Below are positions 21,917 to 34,074 of a DNA stretch of 64,000 bases, in pieces. A program made the translations under genes and the position numbers. This DNA comes from Echinometra lucunter. Lineage: Eukaryota > Echinodermata > Echinoidea > Camarodonta > Echinometridae. The stretch covers positions 382,990-446,989 of the forward strand of contig CM057165.1 of NCBI GenBank assembly GCA_029962745.1, in the 5' to 3' direction. Under the pieces are notes generated by a model. The model did no database searches, was not told the origin of the DNA, and saw only the letters and a list, made by a program, of their open reading frames with translations. Every line of letters starts with the position of its first letter. The first letter of the stretch is position 1.

Positions 21917-23153
21917 AGGTAGTAGACCACATTTGCACAACATTGTTTCAGAATTTGAAGAAAAATAAGCCAATTTCAATTTCAAATGACAGATATTTAT
22001 GTAAAACTATTATGTTTCATTCATTCAGGTATTTATTGAAAATATTCAAAGTGGCAGCTAAAAGCTGAATTACATTGAATTTACAATTAAAAAGTAACAA
22101 AAAGGTAAAATGAGAAATCACCAGAAAAATACAACAAAGTGAAAACAGCAACAATAAAACATTAAATATTCACATCAATTGACAATTAGAAGAATATTGC
22201 ACATCAACATTTACATAAGTAGACAACATAGTACATTGTAACAAATTACATCATTTGCAAAGGAATTAAAATATGCAGGAAAAATGTTATGAAAAACGTT
22301 ATGAAAAATATCATTTTCATTGTTATTATTATTATTATTATTACTATTATTATTATTATTGTTGTTTTTGTTATTATTGCAATTATTATCATTATCAATG
22401 TTATCGTAATTATTGTTATTGTCGTTTTTGCTACCATTATCATTATTACAATCATTATTATTGATATAAATATTACTGCCAGCCTAGGACTGCAATGAAA
22501 CCGACAATCAGGAAAAAAACAAAACATACAGAACAGATGCACCATCAACATGAGTGATGATATTGAATTAAAATAGTAATCATGGTAATTATTATAAGTG
22601 ATTTCATAATACAATTACTGATATAAGAATTAAGTGGGTAGGGAATTGAAATTATTCGGATATAAATTGAATTCAATAAGTTATAATGACAAAAATAACA
22701 AAATTATTCATGAGAGTCAAAATATTATGCAGGAGGCATTTAAGAAAATATTCAGAATTAAATTCAGAGTAGTTCAAATAATCAGCTAAATTTTCAGGTG
22801 CTGTATTGCACATATCAACAATATACCTCAACAGCAACAGTACTAAATTTGTGGTTGGTTTCGGAATTAGTTTATAGTTCAATTAGAGTTATCAAATTCA
22901 ATTATGTTATCAAATTTACAACAATATTCCAAAGATTTAGTGAAAAATGAATGGTTTTACTCTTAAAGTGTCAGGAAGATGCCTTTACAAAACAAAGAAA
23001 ATAAAAGAAAATTTGTGTTGAATATTTCCTTCTCAATCCTAAATGGGAATGTACTGGGATCTAAAACTTTACAATTTTTTTCTGTGGCTTAAAACAATCT
23101 AAGTAAAACTTTTGTAGAGATTGGGGGCCACTTCCAAATGTGGGCTACTACCT
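21917..23153. mobile_element. TTAA-flanked MITE interrupted by an insertion
   Basis: Ends AGGTAGTAGACCACATTTGC and, inverted, AGGTAGTAGCCCACATTTGG, flanked by TTAA at 21913-21916 and 23154-23157. The element matches 51815-52160, except that 892 bp (22015-22906) sits in the middle. Left part 21917-22014, right part 22907-23153. TTAA target sites are known for piggyBac and Kolobok elements; the AGG ends do not decide which. Confidence 0.8.
22015..22906 (-). mobile_element. Inserted element with ATTATG duplication (retroposon-like)
   Basis: The insertion is bracketed by ATTATG at 22009-22014 and 22901-22906 and is absent from the paralogous MITE at 51815-52160. Read on the minus strand it ends in TTTTCAATAAATACCTGAATG followed by AATGAA, a poly(A)-signal-like box plus short tandem tail. 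This suggests a 5'-truncated LINE or SINE. It contains an ATT/ATC microsatellite (22318-22470). No reverse transcriptase motif was recognised. Confidence 0.65.
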
Positions 23154-23157
23154 TTAA

Positions 23158-23689
23158 CATAGCTTGGATTGATTTCATGTAAGTTAATATCAAAGACATA
23201 CAAAACAACATTCTCTCATAAATTCTCTCCTTTTGTTTCAACATTTAGATTTTGTTTAAGTGCAAGTGTCAAAATTTAGTTTCATTTTTCCATGTTCTCT
23301 CTAAGCTGAGCAAAGTTCTCACGTATTTTCCGCTTTGTACTTTTTTATACCCTAGAACAATACGGCATGGCAGACACTTTTTATGTCAGATTCCCTCTCT
23401 TACTTCTATCTTTCTATTTTGTTTATCGTTCTTTATTCTTTCCTTCTCTCCCTCTATTTCTTATATCCCCTCTAAGCAGCCCTTTTCTTTCATCATTGGC
23501 CTCAATTTTCAAATCGTTTATTTTGTGTCCCTATCCATGCAATTATTAAGACCCTCTATCACATTATAAGGAACCTGCAGACTAAACAAGCTCTGCTTTT
23601 CATGCAGGTTCCTTCATATTTCACTCAGTTCAAACATCTTCTGTAATTCCTTTTGACTCACTCCATTATTTTTTTATTTAAACGAATGC
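23158..23689. other. Pyrimidine-rich non-coding DNA
   Basis: T/C-rich between 23380 and 23560. It may belong to the body of the retroposon whose tail is at 23690-23796. No coding evidence. Confidence 0.35.
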
Positions 23690-23796
23690 TCATGCCATTG
23701 TTTTATTTCATGAACTATGTTATTGTCAAACATTTGTTATATTTTATGTTGTGTTATGTGAGATATGAGAAATAAATTCAAAATTCAAATTCAAAT
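23690..23796 (+). mobile_element. Retroposon 3' tail (AATTCAAA)n
   Basis: TGTGAGATATGAGAAATAAATTC is followed by AAAATTCAAATTCAAAT, the same tail style as at 9520-9550. Confidence 0.4.
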
Positions 23797-24012
23797 GTCT
23801 AGGAGAAGATATCCACTGTTTGAAAAGTCTTATTAGGGAGCACTTAATATTTTAAAAGTAGATTAAAGCACAAATTAGTGGAATCAACTCTAAAACGAGT
23901 CCTTCAAATCACAAATTTGTAGTTGGAAACCCTGCAACTATAAAACATGTTCTGTTTGTTAATTCTTGATACAAGATTTGTCAATATTTAATAATATATA
24001 AAAATAATATTG

Positions 24013-24148
24013 AAGAAAAAAAAAGAAGAAAAAAAAGAAGAAGAAGAAGAAGGAGAAGGAGAAGGAGAGGAAGAAGAAGGAGAAGAAGAAGAAGAAGAAG
24101 AAGAAGAAGAAGAAGAAGAAGAAGAAGGAGGAGGAGGAGGAGAAGATT
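24013..24148 (+). repeat. GAA/GGA microsatellite
   Basis: AAGAAGAAGA and GGAGAAGGAG units over about 135 bp. Confidence 0.95.
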
Positions 24149-25350
24149 TTTTTTACATGCCACATCCACTTTAAATCAAATGCTTGAGACACAAATGTAA
24201 AAATGTTTGTATGCTTATGCCTAATAGGCACACTACAACCCTTGTAATTTATTCTTGTGAATGGACAATTTTTGTCTCTACTATTTGCATTTATTCGATT
24301 TACAAAGCTCTGTTAACTGTAATACGATCTGCTTACATTCTCTCCACAAATAGATCACCATTACATCGTGTTTACCTCAATCAGAGAGCGCTACTGAAAG
24401 ACGTGTCTTTTCTGCCTGCAGCCGCTCACTTTCCACGTTACGGTACCATTTTCTTCCACATTACCATTTTCTTCCACGCTTCGACTTCTTTGCACCGCTA
24501 ATGCAATACAGCAATGATACAGCATTTATAATGGGATTTGTTTCTGAAATGCGAGTTGTTTGTTCATAATAGCCTTTAGGCTGAAAGCGTGTAGTGATTT
24601 AAGAAAGTTTGTCAGCTTATTATCATTCAAAGACCAGGATAATGATATCTACATGTATTTTGGGTGCACTTGTGAGTCCTTAGAGTGTATACCATTACAT
24701 GATTTTTCATTATTCATAAAATTATTAAGAGACTGATTTTACAATTTCTTTGTTGATATTTCAATGTTTTTCGTTTGCTATACTGATGGAGAAAGATTTA
24801 TGGTTTTGTAAAATTTTCATACTTTATTGCTGAATTGCAAGCTGAGGAATAGCTTAAAATGCTAGAAGCATAAGCCACAAAAATAATTTCCAAAGCATAG
24901 AAATGATAGAGGTGAACATCCATTGATATCCACTCTACAAATCTGAATGTTTTTATTATCAAAACAAGTAGAATCATGTAAATTATAAATGTTTCAAATG
25001 CAAGATCTAGTACTATTTTATATGTACTTTTCTTCTAACTAAGTGTTTTCTTTGCTTCTTTTGTGTGTTTTTTTTTAAACTTTGAATTTTATAATTGTTG
25101 TAAAATACAAAAACATAAGGATGTTGGGTAAATAAAGATGTTGGGTAATTCATTTCTATCATCTTTAGCAAATCAATACACATACGTGCACTTCTCTGTA
25201 TAGATGAATTCATTTAAATTGTTTGTAAATATTGAAATAGTTGATGTTTGATATTTTTGCTTGAATATTTCAGATATGAGGGTATTTTCATTTGTACTCA
25301 TGGGAAAAGTGTACATGCAATGATTAATTCATGGCGTTAGAACAGAGAAA
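24149..25350. other. No feature recognised
   Basis: Non-coding AT-rich DNA. The 24340-24500 part has more balanced composition, but no splice-bounded exon was found. Confidence 0.35.
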
Positions 25351-25354
25351 AGAG

Positions 25355-26148
25355 ATTAGGGAGGGAGGGAGAGAGGGAAGGAGGGAGGGGGAAGGAAGGG
25401 AGGGAAGGAAACAGGAGGGAGAGAGGGAGGGAAGGAAGGAAACAGGAAGGAGAGAGGGAGGGAAGGAAGGAAACAGGAGGGAAAGAGGGAAGGGAGGAGG
25501 GAGGGAAGGGAGGGAGAGAAGGGAGGGAGAGAATTGAGGGAAGGAGGGAAAGAAGGAAGGAAACAGGAGGGAGAGAGGGAAAGGAGGGAGGGAAGGAAAC
25601 AGAAGGGGGAGAGAAGAAAACAGGAGGGAGAGAGGGAAGGGAGGGGGAGAAGGGAGGGAGGGAGGGAGGGAGGGAAGGAAACAGGAGGGAGAGGAGAGAG
25701 AGAAGGGAGGGAGAGAAGGGAGGGAGAGAAGGGAGCGAGGGAGGGAGGGAGAGAGGGAAGGGAGGGAGGGAGGGAAGGGAGAGAGGGAAGGAAACAGGAG
25801 GGAGAGAAGGCAGGGAGAGAGGGAGGGAAGGGAGAGAGGGAAGGAAAGAGGGAGGGAGGGAAGGGAGGGAGAGAAGGAAACAGGAGGGAGAGAGGGAAGG
25901 GAGGGAGGGAGGGAGGGAGGGAGGGAGGGAAGGGAAGGAAGGAAACAGGAGGGAGAGAGGGAAGGGAGGGAGAGAAGGGAAGGGAGAGGGGGAAGGAAAC
26001 AGGAGGGAGAGAGGGAAGGGAGGGAGGGAGGGAAGGGAGGGAAGGAAGGAAACAGGAGGGAGAGGGGGAAAGGAGGGAGAGAAGGAAAGAGCGAGGGAGG
26101 GAAGGGAGAGAGAACGGAGGAATGGAGGGAGGGAAGAAGGGAGGGGAG
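25355..26148 (+). repeat. (GGGA)n / GGAAGGAAACAGGAGG minisatellite
   Basis: About 800 bp of GGGA, GGAA and AGAG units with a recurring GGAAGGAAACAGGAGGGAGA block roughly every 40-80 bp. Resumes briefly after the foldback at 26288-26312. Confidence 0.95.
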
Positions 26149-26288
26149 CCCTTGTAAAAAATAATACCATGGCAATTTGACAAAACTACCATCAAATCAT
26201 GGTAATTTGATGCTACTTTTATGGTATTTTCATGGTTTTGATGGTAATTTTGTCAAAATACCATGGGTACCATATGGTTATTTTAGCA
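26149..26288. mobile_element. Foldback MITE inside the GGGA array
   Basis: ATACCATGGCAATTTGACAA and, inverted, ACCATGGTATTTTGACAAAA form arms around a central ATGGTATTTTCATGG. GGGA repeats flank both ends, showing insertion into the array. Confidence 0.6.
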
Positions 26289-26449
26289 GGGAGGGAGGGA
26301 GGGAGGGAGGGACAGGGGAAGCAGAGGGGGAACACATTGTTAAATCAACATATTTAGAAAGGAGTGAGAAATTCTCGATGTGTTCAGTAACTTTCTTTAA
26401 AAATCTCTTCAAATAAACATATCTCATTACCACTGCTCATAAAACAATT

Positions 26450-28025
26450 TCCTATTAGACCATGAAAACCTCTCAATCTTACTTGTTTCATTCTTCAAGA
26501 CATCAGATCTGAAGCTTCAAGTCATTTCATTGCTTCCTTCCTAGCTTCCCCTTCGCACATTGCAATCAGTCACAAGTATCTGAGATCATTCTACTGAAAT
26601 TACTGTCTCCTTGGTCTATCACCCTCCTCCTTGCTGCAGTCATCCTTGATATGGAATGTATTACAGTCCATCATGATTGGCAACAGGCTCATTGTCATCT
26701 TGAAAAAAAGCATCGGAGATGTCAACTGTTGCTCTTTTTTTTTTTGGCAGTATTCTATACTTTTTTTTCTTATATAAAAAATACTGCAGGTTACATTGAA
26801 AATACTTTTCCCCCAAATTATATTACTACACATGTCTATCATAGAAAAGGTGAAAATACTTTTTTTCCACCCAAAATACTTTGTTTTCATTCCTCAAAAT
26901 ACTGCAATACATTTTGCTACTTTGGCATCCCTGAAGCATAGGAGCAATGGCTGCAGCAGTACAGAGGTGTGGAGGGAGGAGAAATATGATCAAGACAGCA
27001 GTTTTTAAATAAACAATTTGAAATGGCTGAGAAGTTAATGATGTATCAGTAACTTTTGTTCATTCTTTCCTTGTAACCCAGAACTCATTGTCACTGTTGA
27101 TAATTGATTCCATAACTGACTTAACCCAATCAATCTTGTTTTTATCCTCAAAATGCCAGAACTCCAGCTTCATTACGTCAGTCATTCCTTTCCATCCTTC
27201 CCTCCCCATCCTCCATCATGCATGGTAATCAGTCATGAGCACCTCCGACCCACTTCTCCTGGAATCATTCTATTTCCTTGGCCTGTCAACCCTTGCTGCT
27301 TGCTGCATGTACACTCTCGAGATGGATTCAGTAAAGGCCCATTATTCTTTGAAACATGCTCTCAACGTCATCTTGAAATAAGCAGAAGAGCCTTGGCTAC
27401 AGTGGTATAGAGTTAGGGCTAGGAAGGAAAGGATGGGGAGATACAACAATGCTTAAGCAACATCTTCAAAAGAGCTGAGGAAATTACTAAGAACATATTA
27501 TATTTCCATGTATTGTTTTTTCTAAATCAGAACTTGCTGTTACTGTTGATGATGTCATTAATCATCAATCCTGTCAAATCTGTCTCCATTTTGAAGACAT
27601 CAGGGGGGTGTTTCATAAAGCTGTTCGTAAGTTGCGAACGACTTTACGAACGACTGGTGATACCTTCTTGTGCTACATGTAAATGAATGAGAAACTGACT
27701 GGCACCCAAGAAGGTATCACCAGTCGTTCGTAAAGATGTTCGTAACTTAAGAACAGCTTTATGAAACACCCCCCAGAACTTAATATTCAAGATCAGAGTC
27801 ATTCCCTTCCATCTGTCCTGCCATCCCTCTTAGACATGGTAATCAATCTTGAGCACCTCCGACCCACTTGTACTGGAATCATTCCATCTCCTTGGCCTGT
27901 CACCCCTTCTCCTTGCTGCATTCACCCTTGAGATCGAATGAGTAACAGCCTATCATTCTTTGAAACATGCTCTCATTATCATCTTGAAATAAGCAAAGAG
28001 AGAATTGGCTACAGCACTGGGGTTC
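26450..28025 (+). repeat. Three diverged tandem copies of a ~450-bp unit
   Basis: TGGAATCATTC, TCTCCTTGGCCTGTCACC, TTGCTGCATTCACCCTTGAGAT and CATCTTGAAATAAGCA recur in order starting near 26500, 27130 and 27565. The third copy carries an inserted palindromic MITE. No open frame is kept across the copies. Confidence 0.7.
27603..27774. mobile_element. Palindromic MITE (GGGGGGTGTTTCATAAAGCT ends)
   Basis: 172 bp with about 70-bp inverted arms (GGTGTTTCATAAAGCTGTTC / AACAGCTTTATGAAACACC) and a ~35-bp loop. It lies inside the third tandem copy; copies 1 and 2 lack it. Confidence 0.8.
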
Positions 28026-28819
28026 AGAATGTCTCATTTGCATAACACATAAATTCTTGCATAAACATTCATCCACCTTCTAAACATGAGCATGGATACA
28101 TCTGAATGCATAAGGGGTATACTTTTTAAAATTCTTACATAAGAAGTAAAATATCATATTGGAAGGAATGTGGAGTATGAGTATAGTGGTGGGTGGGCCA
28201 GGAAGTCAGCTCTAAGTTAAAATATACTAATTGCCTGAAAAATAAAAAGATTTGTGTACAGCTAGGACATTTGAAATAAGCCCCCCCCCCCCAACAAAAA
28301 CAAAACAAAACAAAACAGCTCAAAAACAAACAAACAAAAACTTGATCTTTAATCTGGAATTCTAGGGTGAACAGTTAAAAAGTTTGAAGAAAATAAGGGA
28401 TAACATATGACACAAGGCACGGAATGGAATGGAAGTTTGATGCTTTAAATATCTTGAGCTTGCAGTATCTTTTTTTAAAAGCTCTTATTTTGAATGGAGT
28501 ATAGTGACATGGAAACCCTCACACACACAGCAAAATGTCTCATGTTGATGTTCAGACATTAATTTGAAACATTTTCTTTTTTGCAATATATGTATAAGCT
28601 CCTCATGCAGTCATTTAAACTCTAGTATAGATAGTGTCGATGGAGTGCACAAAACCTTGTATCTTAATTTTTGGTGAAATTTAGTTCTTTTCATAATCTT
28701 ACAGCTAGGAGCACTAATAACATGTTTTTCAAACCTTTGCCCATCTGCAAAGATAAGACCAAGACCACCTCCATTAGCTGTAATGCGAAGGAAGCCATGC
28801 TTTTAGCTCTACTGAACAT
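28026..28819. other. No feature recognised
   Basis: Non-coding. It has a C-run at 28279-28291 followed by an AAACA microsatellite to about 28340. Confidence 0.4.
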
Positions 28820-28823
28820 TTAA

Positions 28824-29268
28824 AGGCATTGGCTAACTTTGTGAGTAGCTGATTTAAAAAATTCTCAAACTAAGATGAAACCAACCATAATTTGGAATGA
28901 AAAAGTGTAAGTTAGACGCAAACGGCGATTTTATTATCCTTCGTCTCACAAGACAATCACTGAGAGGACCACTTTGCTTGAATTTGAAAATGCTGTTATG
29001 TGCCTCCTGCCGCGTGATACGCCAATACACACAGTACGGTAAGGTGAGTCATACGCGCATGCGCACTCCTTATGTCTATTCTGTGCAACCGACCATCGTA
29101 TATTTTTCAAGCATTGGTTCACATTTTTGATATTTAAAAATACTTCCTGTGGATATTATACTTTGAAACTTTTAGAATGGTATTTTTACCCTATAACCCT
29201 TATGTTTATCACATTTTCAAGTAACAAAACAAGATTTTTTAAAATCATAACAATGTCAACCAATGTCT
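28824..29268. mobile_element. TTAA-flanked MITE (AGGCATTGGCTAAC ends)
   Basis: 445 bp with ends AGGCATTGGCTAAC and, inverted, AGACATTGGTTGAC, flanked by TTAA at 28820-28823 and 29269-29272. The interior (GATACGCCAATACACACAGT, GCGCATGCGCAC) recurs at 63605-64000 in the same orientation. Confidence 0.8.
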
Positions 29269-29589
29269 TTAACATTTTGGGGAGATACAGGTAGTAGGTT
29301 TTGTTGCCCCACTGACAGTAGACTATATGGGAATGATTTTAGATCTGATGGTATACAAATCATATTTGTGTTGATTGGTTTTGTTTCAGTTTAGTTTGAC
29401 TCAATTTGATGAAACAGTAAGCACTCTTCGTGGCATGCATTCTGTGTCATTGCTCAGTAGTTAATTCAATTTTATTTTATCAAGGAGCTGTTTTCAACTC
29501 CATCAACGCAGAGGAAAATCTAGAAATGGAGATGAGTTATTGATTAAAGGAAGAAGAGACAGCACGGATGATATGTATACTCTGGGGAA

Positions 29590-30060
29590 ACTGTAGATAC
29601 AGGGGAGACAGACAGACAGAGAGAGAGAGAGAGAAAAAGAGACAGACAGATAGACAGAAAGAAACATATATAGAGAGAGATGATCTAAAAGTTGAGAGAA
29701 TAGTAATAGAGAGTTGAGCATGATGGGGGGGGGGGGGGGAGATGGGGATATTAGAAATATGGAGAGAATGAAAATTGTAAGAAAGGGAGAGGCAAACAGA
29801 TTGTAAATAGTTAGAGAAAGGGAATTGTAAAATAATTATAGATGAGAGTGGGGGGGGGGAGAGAGGCTGGTATGTAGCAGAAACAGATAGAGAGAGAAAG
29901 AGAGAGGGAGGAGAGAGAAAGAGAAGAATAGAAAACAAGGAATCTGAGGAGGAGAGAAAGGAGGAGATGGAAAAAAACAAGAAAGAAAATGAGGGAGAAA
30001 AGAAGAAAGAGGAAGAGATAAAAGAGAAGAAAAGGAGAGGAAGATAGATAGAATGAGAGA
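29590..30060 (+). repeat. GA-rich low-complexity tract
   Basis: GACAGACAGA, GAGAGA and GGAGGAGA units with a G-run at 29725-29739. Minus-strand open frames here are compositional. Confidence 0.9.
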
Positions 30061-30139
30061 AGATATTTGAGGTCGAGGAATGCTTGTCATAAGTACATTG
30101 GTCGTCGTCTTCAATATTTCATGATGCCAATTTAAAAAC

Positions 30140-30639
30140 NNNNNNNNNNNNNNNNNNNNNNNNNNNNNNNNNNNNNNNNNNNNNNNNNNNNNNNNNNNNN
30201 NNNNNNNNNNNNNNNNNNNNNNNNNNNNNNNNNNNNNNNNNNNNNNNNNNNNNNNNNNNNNNNNNNNNNNNNNNNNNNNNNNNNNNNNNNNNNNNNNNNN
30301 NNNNNNNNNNNNNNNNNNNNNNNNNNNNNNNNNNNNNNNNNNNNNNNNNNNNNNNNNNNNNNNNNNNNNNNNNNNNNNNNNNNNNNNNNNNNNNNNNNNN
30401 NNNNNNNNNNNNNNNNNNNNNNNNNNNNNNNNNNNNNNNNNNNNNNNNNNNNNNNNNNNNNNNNNNNNNNNNNNNNNNNNNNNNNNNNNNNNNNNNNNNN
30501 NNNNNNNNNNNNNNNNNNNNNNNNNNNNNNNNNNNNNNNNNNNNNNNNNNNNNNNNNNNNNNNNNNNNNNNNNNNNNNNNNNNNNNNNNNNNNNNNNNNN
30601 NNNNNNNNNNNNNNNNNNNNNNNNNNNNNNNNNNNNNNN
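30140..30639. other. Assembly gap (500 N)
   Basis: Exactly 500 N. Contig 3 starts immediately after it in a CTTCTC microsatellite. Confidence 0.98.
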
Positions 30640-30735
30640 TCTCCCTTCTCCTTCTCCTTCTCCTTCTCCTTCTCCTTCTCCTTCTCCTTCTCCTTCTCCT
30701 TCTCCTTCTCCTTCTCCTTCTCCTTCTTCTTCTAT
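30640..30735 (-). repeat. CTTCTC microsatellite at contig edge
   Basis: Pure CTCCTT/CTTCTC run that opens the contig. It is the counterpart of the left-arm microsatellite at 18265. Confidence 0.95.
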
Positions 30736-31700
30736 ACTCATATTGCATTGTCAGGAATAATGCATTGCAATATGAATGAAAAAGGGTGTTGCACAACACA
30801 AAGTGCCCTGTGTAGCTCAGTTCTGCCATGTACCTGGCAAGAAATATAAACCCACAGCTAGATAACAGAATTTTTCAATTTGTCTTTTTTTGTAATACTC
30901 CTGTTATGCATTCATGAATAATAAATTCAGTCAGATTACTTCTGAAAATCACAGACAGAGTGTAAAAAACAAGCAACTGTGCTTATCTCAAATTTTCCAG
31001 GTAAATGGCAATTAAATATCCCCTTAACTATTCAACAGAGGTTTTTCGATTTCTCTTTACAAATGCTTCTTTTTACTTCTTCATGAATTTTGCATAGTAA
31101 GATTACTTCATGAATAACAGAAATAGTACACCACAACACATGTAACTGTTATGATCTCCATTCTTATACCTGGCAAGAAAAATAAACCCACTCATAGATT
31201 ACGGGGATTTTCAATTTCTCCTTTTTAATGCTCCTAATATTTGTTCATGAATTATACATCAAGGGAGATTACTTCATGAATGAAAAAAAAAAAACATATG
31301 GGGCTGTGCTTAGCTCAAATCTTTCAGGTACAGGTGTATACAAATATGCTAAAAACAGCTAACATGTCTTCCATTATCCTTTTAAATGCTTCAATTACTA
31401 AATCATGAATTATAGAGCTAGTGGCATTACTTTTCTGAAAGATAATGCCACAGAATATGTGTAACTAAATCTTCCTAGTACCTAGCAATGAAAATAGACC
31501 CTTAGCTAAATTACTCAGTTCTGTTTTATTTGTTTAATTTTTTTATTTCAATCCTCATTTTTAAAGCTCCCTCAATCTTTTCATGAAATATTCATAGAGA
31601 AATTATGTGAATAATACAACCAGTGCTGTATTGAGCAGAAATATGCACATGCTAATGCTATTTCAAAAATAAATACCTATTTACCTTAGCATCCTAGATT
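30736..31700 (-). repeat. ~170-bp tandem array, right arm
   Basis: Reverse-complement counterpart of 17320-18265, with the same TTCATGAAT boxes and TAAACCCACAGCTAGATAAC-type segments. Confidence 0.75.
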
Positions 31701-31812
31701 TCTTAATGCACTGAATGAAAAGGAGCAGGAGAAGTTATGCTGAAAGAGTGCAGAATTATCAGATGTAGAAAGATTTCAATAAAAAACGAGTAGATATTTA
31801 AGTAGTAGATTT

Positions 31813-32366
31813 TTAAGTAGAAGATTTGGAAGAAGTAGAAGAGGAAGTAGTAGAAGAAGTGGATGTAGAAGCAGTAGATGCAGAAGCAGTAGATGCAGAA
31901 GCAGTAGATGCAGAAGCAGTAGATGCAGAAGTAGCAGATGTAGAAGTAGCAGATGTAGAAGTATAAGTAGCAGATGTAGAAGTAGCAGATGTAGAAGTAT
32001 AAGTAGCAGATGTAGAAGTAGCAGATGTAGAAGTAGCAGATGTAGAAGTAGTAGATATAGAAGTAGTAGATGTAGAAGTATAAGTAGCAGATGAAGAAGT
32101 AGCAGATGTAGCAGTAGCAGATGTAGAAGTAGCAGATGTAGAAGTAGCTGATGTAGAAATAGTAGATGTAGAAGTAGTAGATGTAGAAGTAGTAGATGTA
32201 GAAGTAGCAGATGTAGAAGTAGTAGATGTAGAAGTAGTAGATGAAGAAGTAGTAGATGTAGAAGTAGTAGATGTAGAAGTAGTAGATGAAGAAGTAGTAG
32301 AAGTAGAAGTAGTAGATGTAGAATTATAAGTAGTAGATGTAGAAGTCATAGATGCAGAAGTAGTAT
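31813..32366 (-). CDS. Possible Thr/Ser-rich exon, right-arm copy
   Basis: Same acceptor (TTTTTTCTACATAG), frame and TAA stop as 15970-17198, but about 184 codons in place of 409. Dominated by Ser-Thr-Ser-Thr-Thr/Ala units; the long Ser-Ala-Ser-Ala-Ala run is missing. One T fewer before the acceptor breaks any continuous upstream reading frame. Coding status is unresolved. Confidence 0.2.
31860..32360 (-). repeat. 15-bp minisatellite, right arm
   Basis: GTAGATGTAGAAGTA units, less than half as long as the left-arm array. Confidence 0.95.
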
Positions 32367-32866
32367 CTATGTAGAAAAAATCTTACCATATTCATGCAAA
32401 TATATGGTGTATGTGACTAACTGCATTTCAAATAACTCAGTATATAAGAGTGATTACTTTTTCCAAATCATTTTCCAATCAGCAAAATCAATGTTACAGA
32501 GAATCCGTAAAGCACAGCACTTCATGCTTTTCTGCATCCTCCCTTAAAACCATGTCCATTATCTTGACCTGCGAAAATGGCAGCCTAACCCTTTCCAGTG
32601 AAACTACTAGCCATTTGGCAACATTTCCCTTAATGCACATGCTATAGCCCTTGTCGTCAATGTATGACCATTTAAAGTGCAGCCCTGGGCGACGACGTCT
32701 GGTGTTAAATGTTAAACTTACGAGTGTCCTTGCTTACATTCTCCTCTGCTTAGTGAACCATCAAACCCTACGCACAAGAAAACCAGGATGATAATATCTT
32801 GGCCATTTTATGGCTGCTCTTCTTGGTGTTTCTTTTTTTTTTTTTACCATCCTACCTCATCATCCC

Positions 32867-32879
32867 GTTGCCAGGCAAC
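32867..32879. promoter_or_regulatory. X-box-like palindrome, right arm
   Basis: GTTGCCAGGCAAC, the same site as at 15456-15468 in reverse complement. Confidence 0.4.
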
Positions 32880-34074
32880 GGAACCCGAAAGCATGGCATT
32901 TCCATCAACGTGTTATCATGGTTTTCTGCACAGGAGAGGCTTCTGTGCCTGAAGGAATAATCTGATGTTAAGAGCGTCTTATGAAACATATGTCTGTACA
33001 CAGTGAAATGTATCTGACACACAATCCAGCAACAACCTAATTCCCATAAAAGCAGTAGATACCGGAAAATGGGAATACTAGTGATAATATCAGACAGAGA
33101 AGTAGGACAATATATATATGCCAGATATACTTGTGCGGTATACCTGGATTTTCATGGATAAGAGCATAAATTAGATTATCCTGGCTCTAGCCTTGGTTTA
33201 AATATAAGGGACGGGGCATTAAGAAAAATCCCACCATGTACTCATTTACTTCACTTGCAGGACAAATGCAGATCAATAGTTTGCCAAAGGGCCTTCCTGC
33301 TTCCTGCTAAGGATAGAAGTTAAGATCAATTTATTTCCATTTCCAATAAAAACAATTCATAACAATTTTGAAAAGAAATAAAACATATAAATCACTGTAC
33401 AATAATATGATACATTTTAAGTTATCTGGTAAATGAATGATAAAACAAAGAATTGGAAAATAGCAATGAACAAAGACATACTTAAGCTTTTGCGACATGC
33501 CTGTATATCCGTGTTCAATGCTATTTTTCCGATATTGCTGTACCAAACACCTATCAAAACAAATATACATAAATATGTAACAAAGTACAGCATAACTGGT
33601 ATGTTTGGTGTATCTTTAAAGAAAACATGTGAAAATGGAGGGATCTACTAAAAAGTTCCTTCTTGATCTGCTGGAACTTTTATCTCATGGTTCAAAGAGT
33701 AGTAACTTATCTTTTCCTAACCACACTGCCTCTGAAAAAAAAAAAACTAGCTGCCTTCTACTGAGGAGGTTATGCTGAAACTAAACAGTCTTCGGAAAAC
33801 AACAAGCAGGCATGTAGCATATTAAAGTTTTTAAAAGCAGATCAAAAAGGAGCTTAGAAGTCATAGCACCAATACAGTTAAAAGCTTTTTGCTTTAAATG
33901 GTTAAAAGTTAGCATCTGACTTACATTGGAATAATTGCGCTTTGTCACAAAGAGTGCTTAAGTGCAAAAGAGCGCATCAAGTATTTTAAATTATATTAGA
34001 AATAAACATTAAATTGTGTTTTTGAAAATGGAATATCATTGGAAAATTAGATTTCTGAATGTTTTAGAATATAC

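Noticed and set aside
25324..26195. Three overlapping Pro/Ser/Leu-rich minus-strand frames of about 280 codons
   Set aside because: All three minus frames are open across the GGGA array, a composition effect.
28897..29130. 77-codon open frame
   Set aside because: It lies within a TTAA-flanked MITE and is not open in the second copy at 63605.
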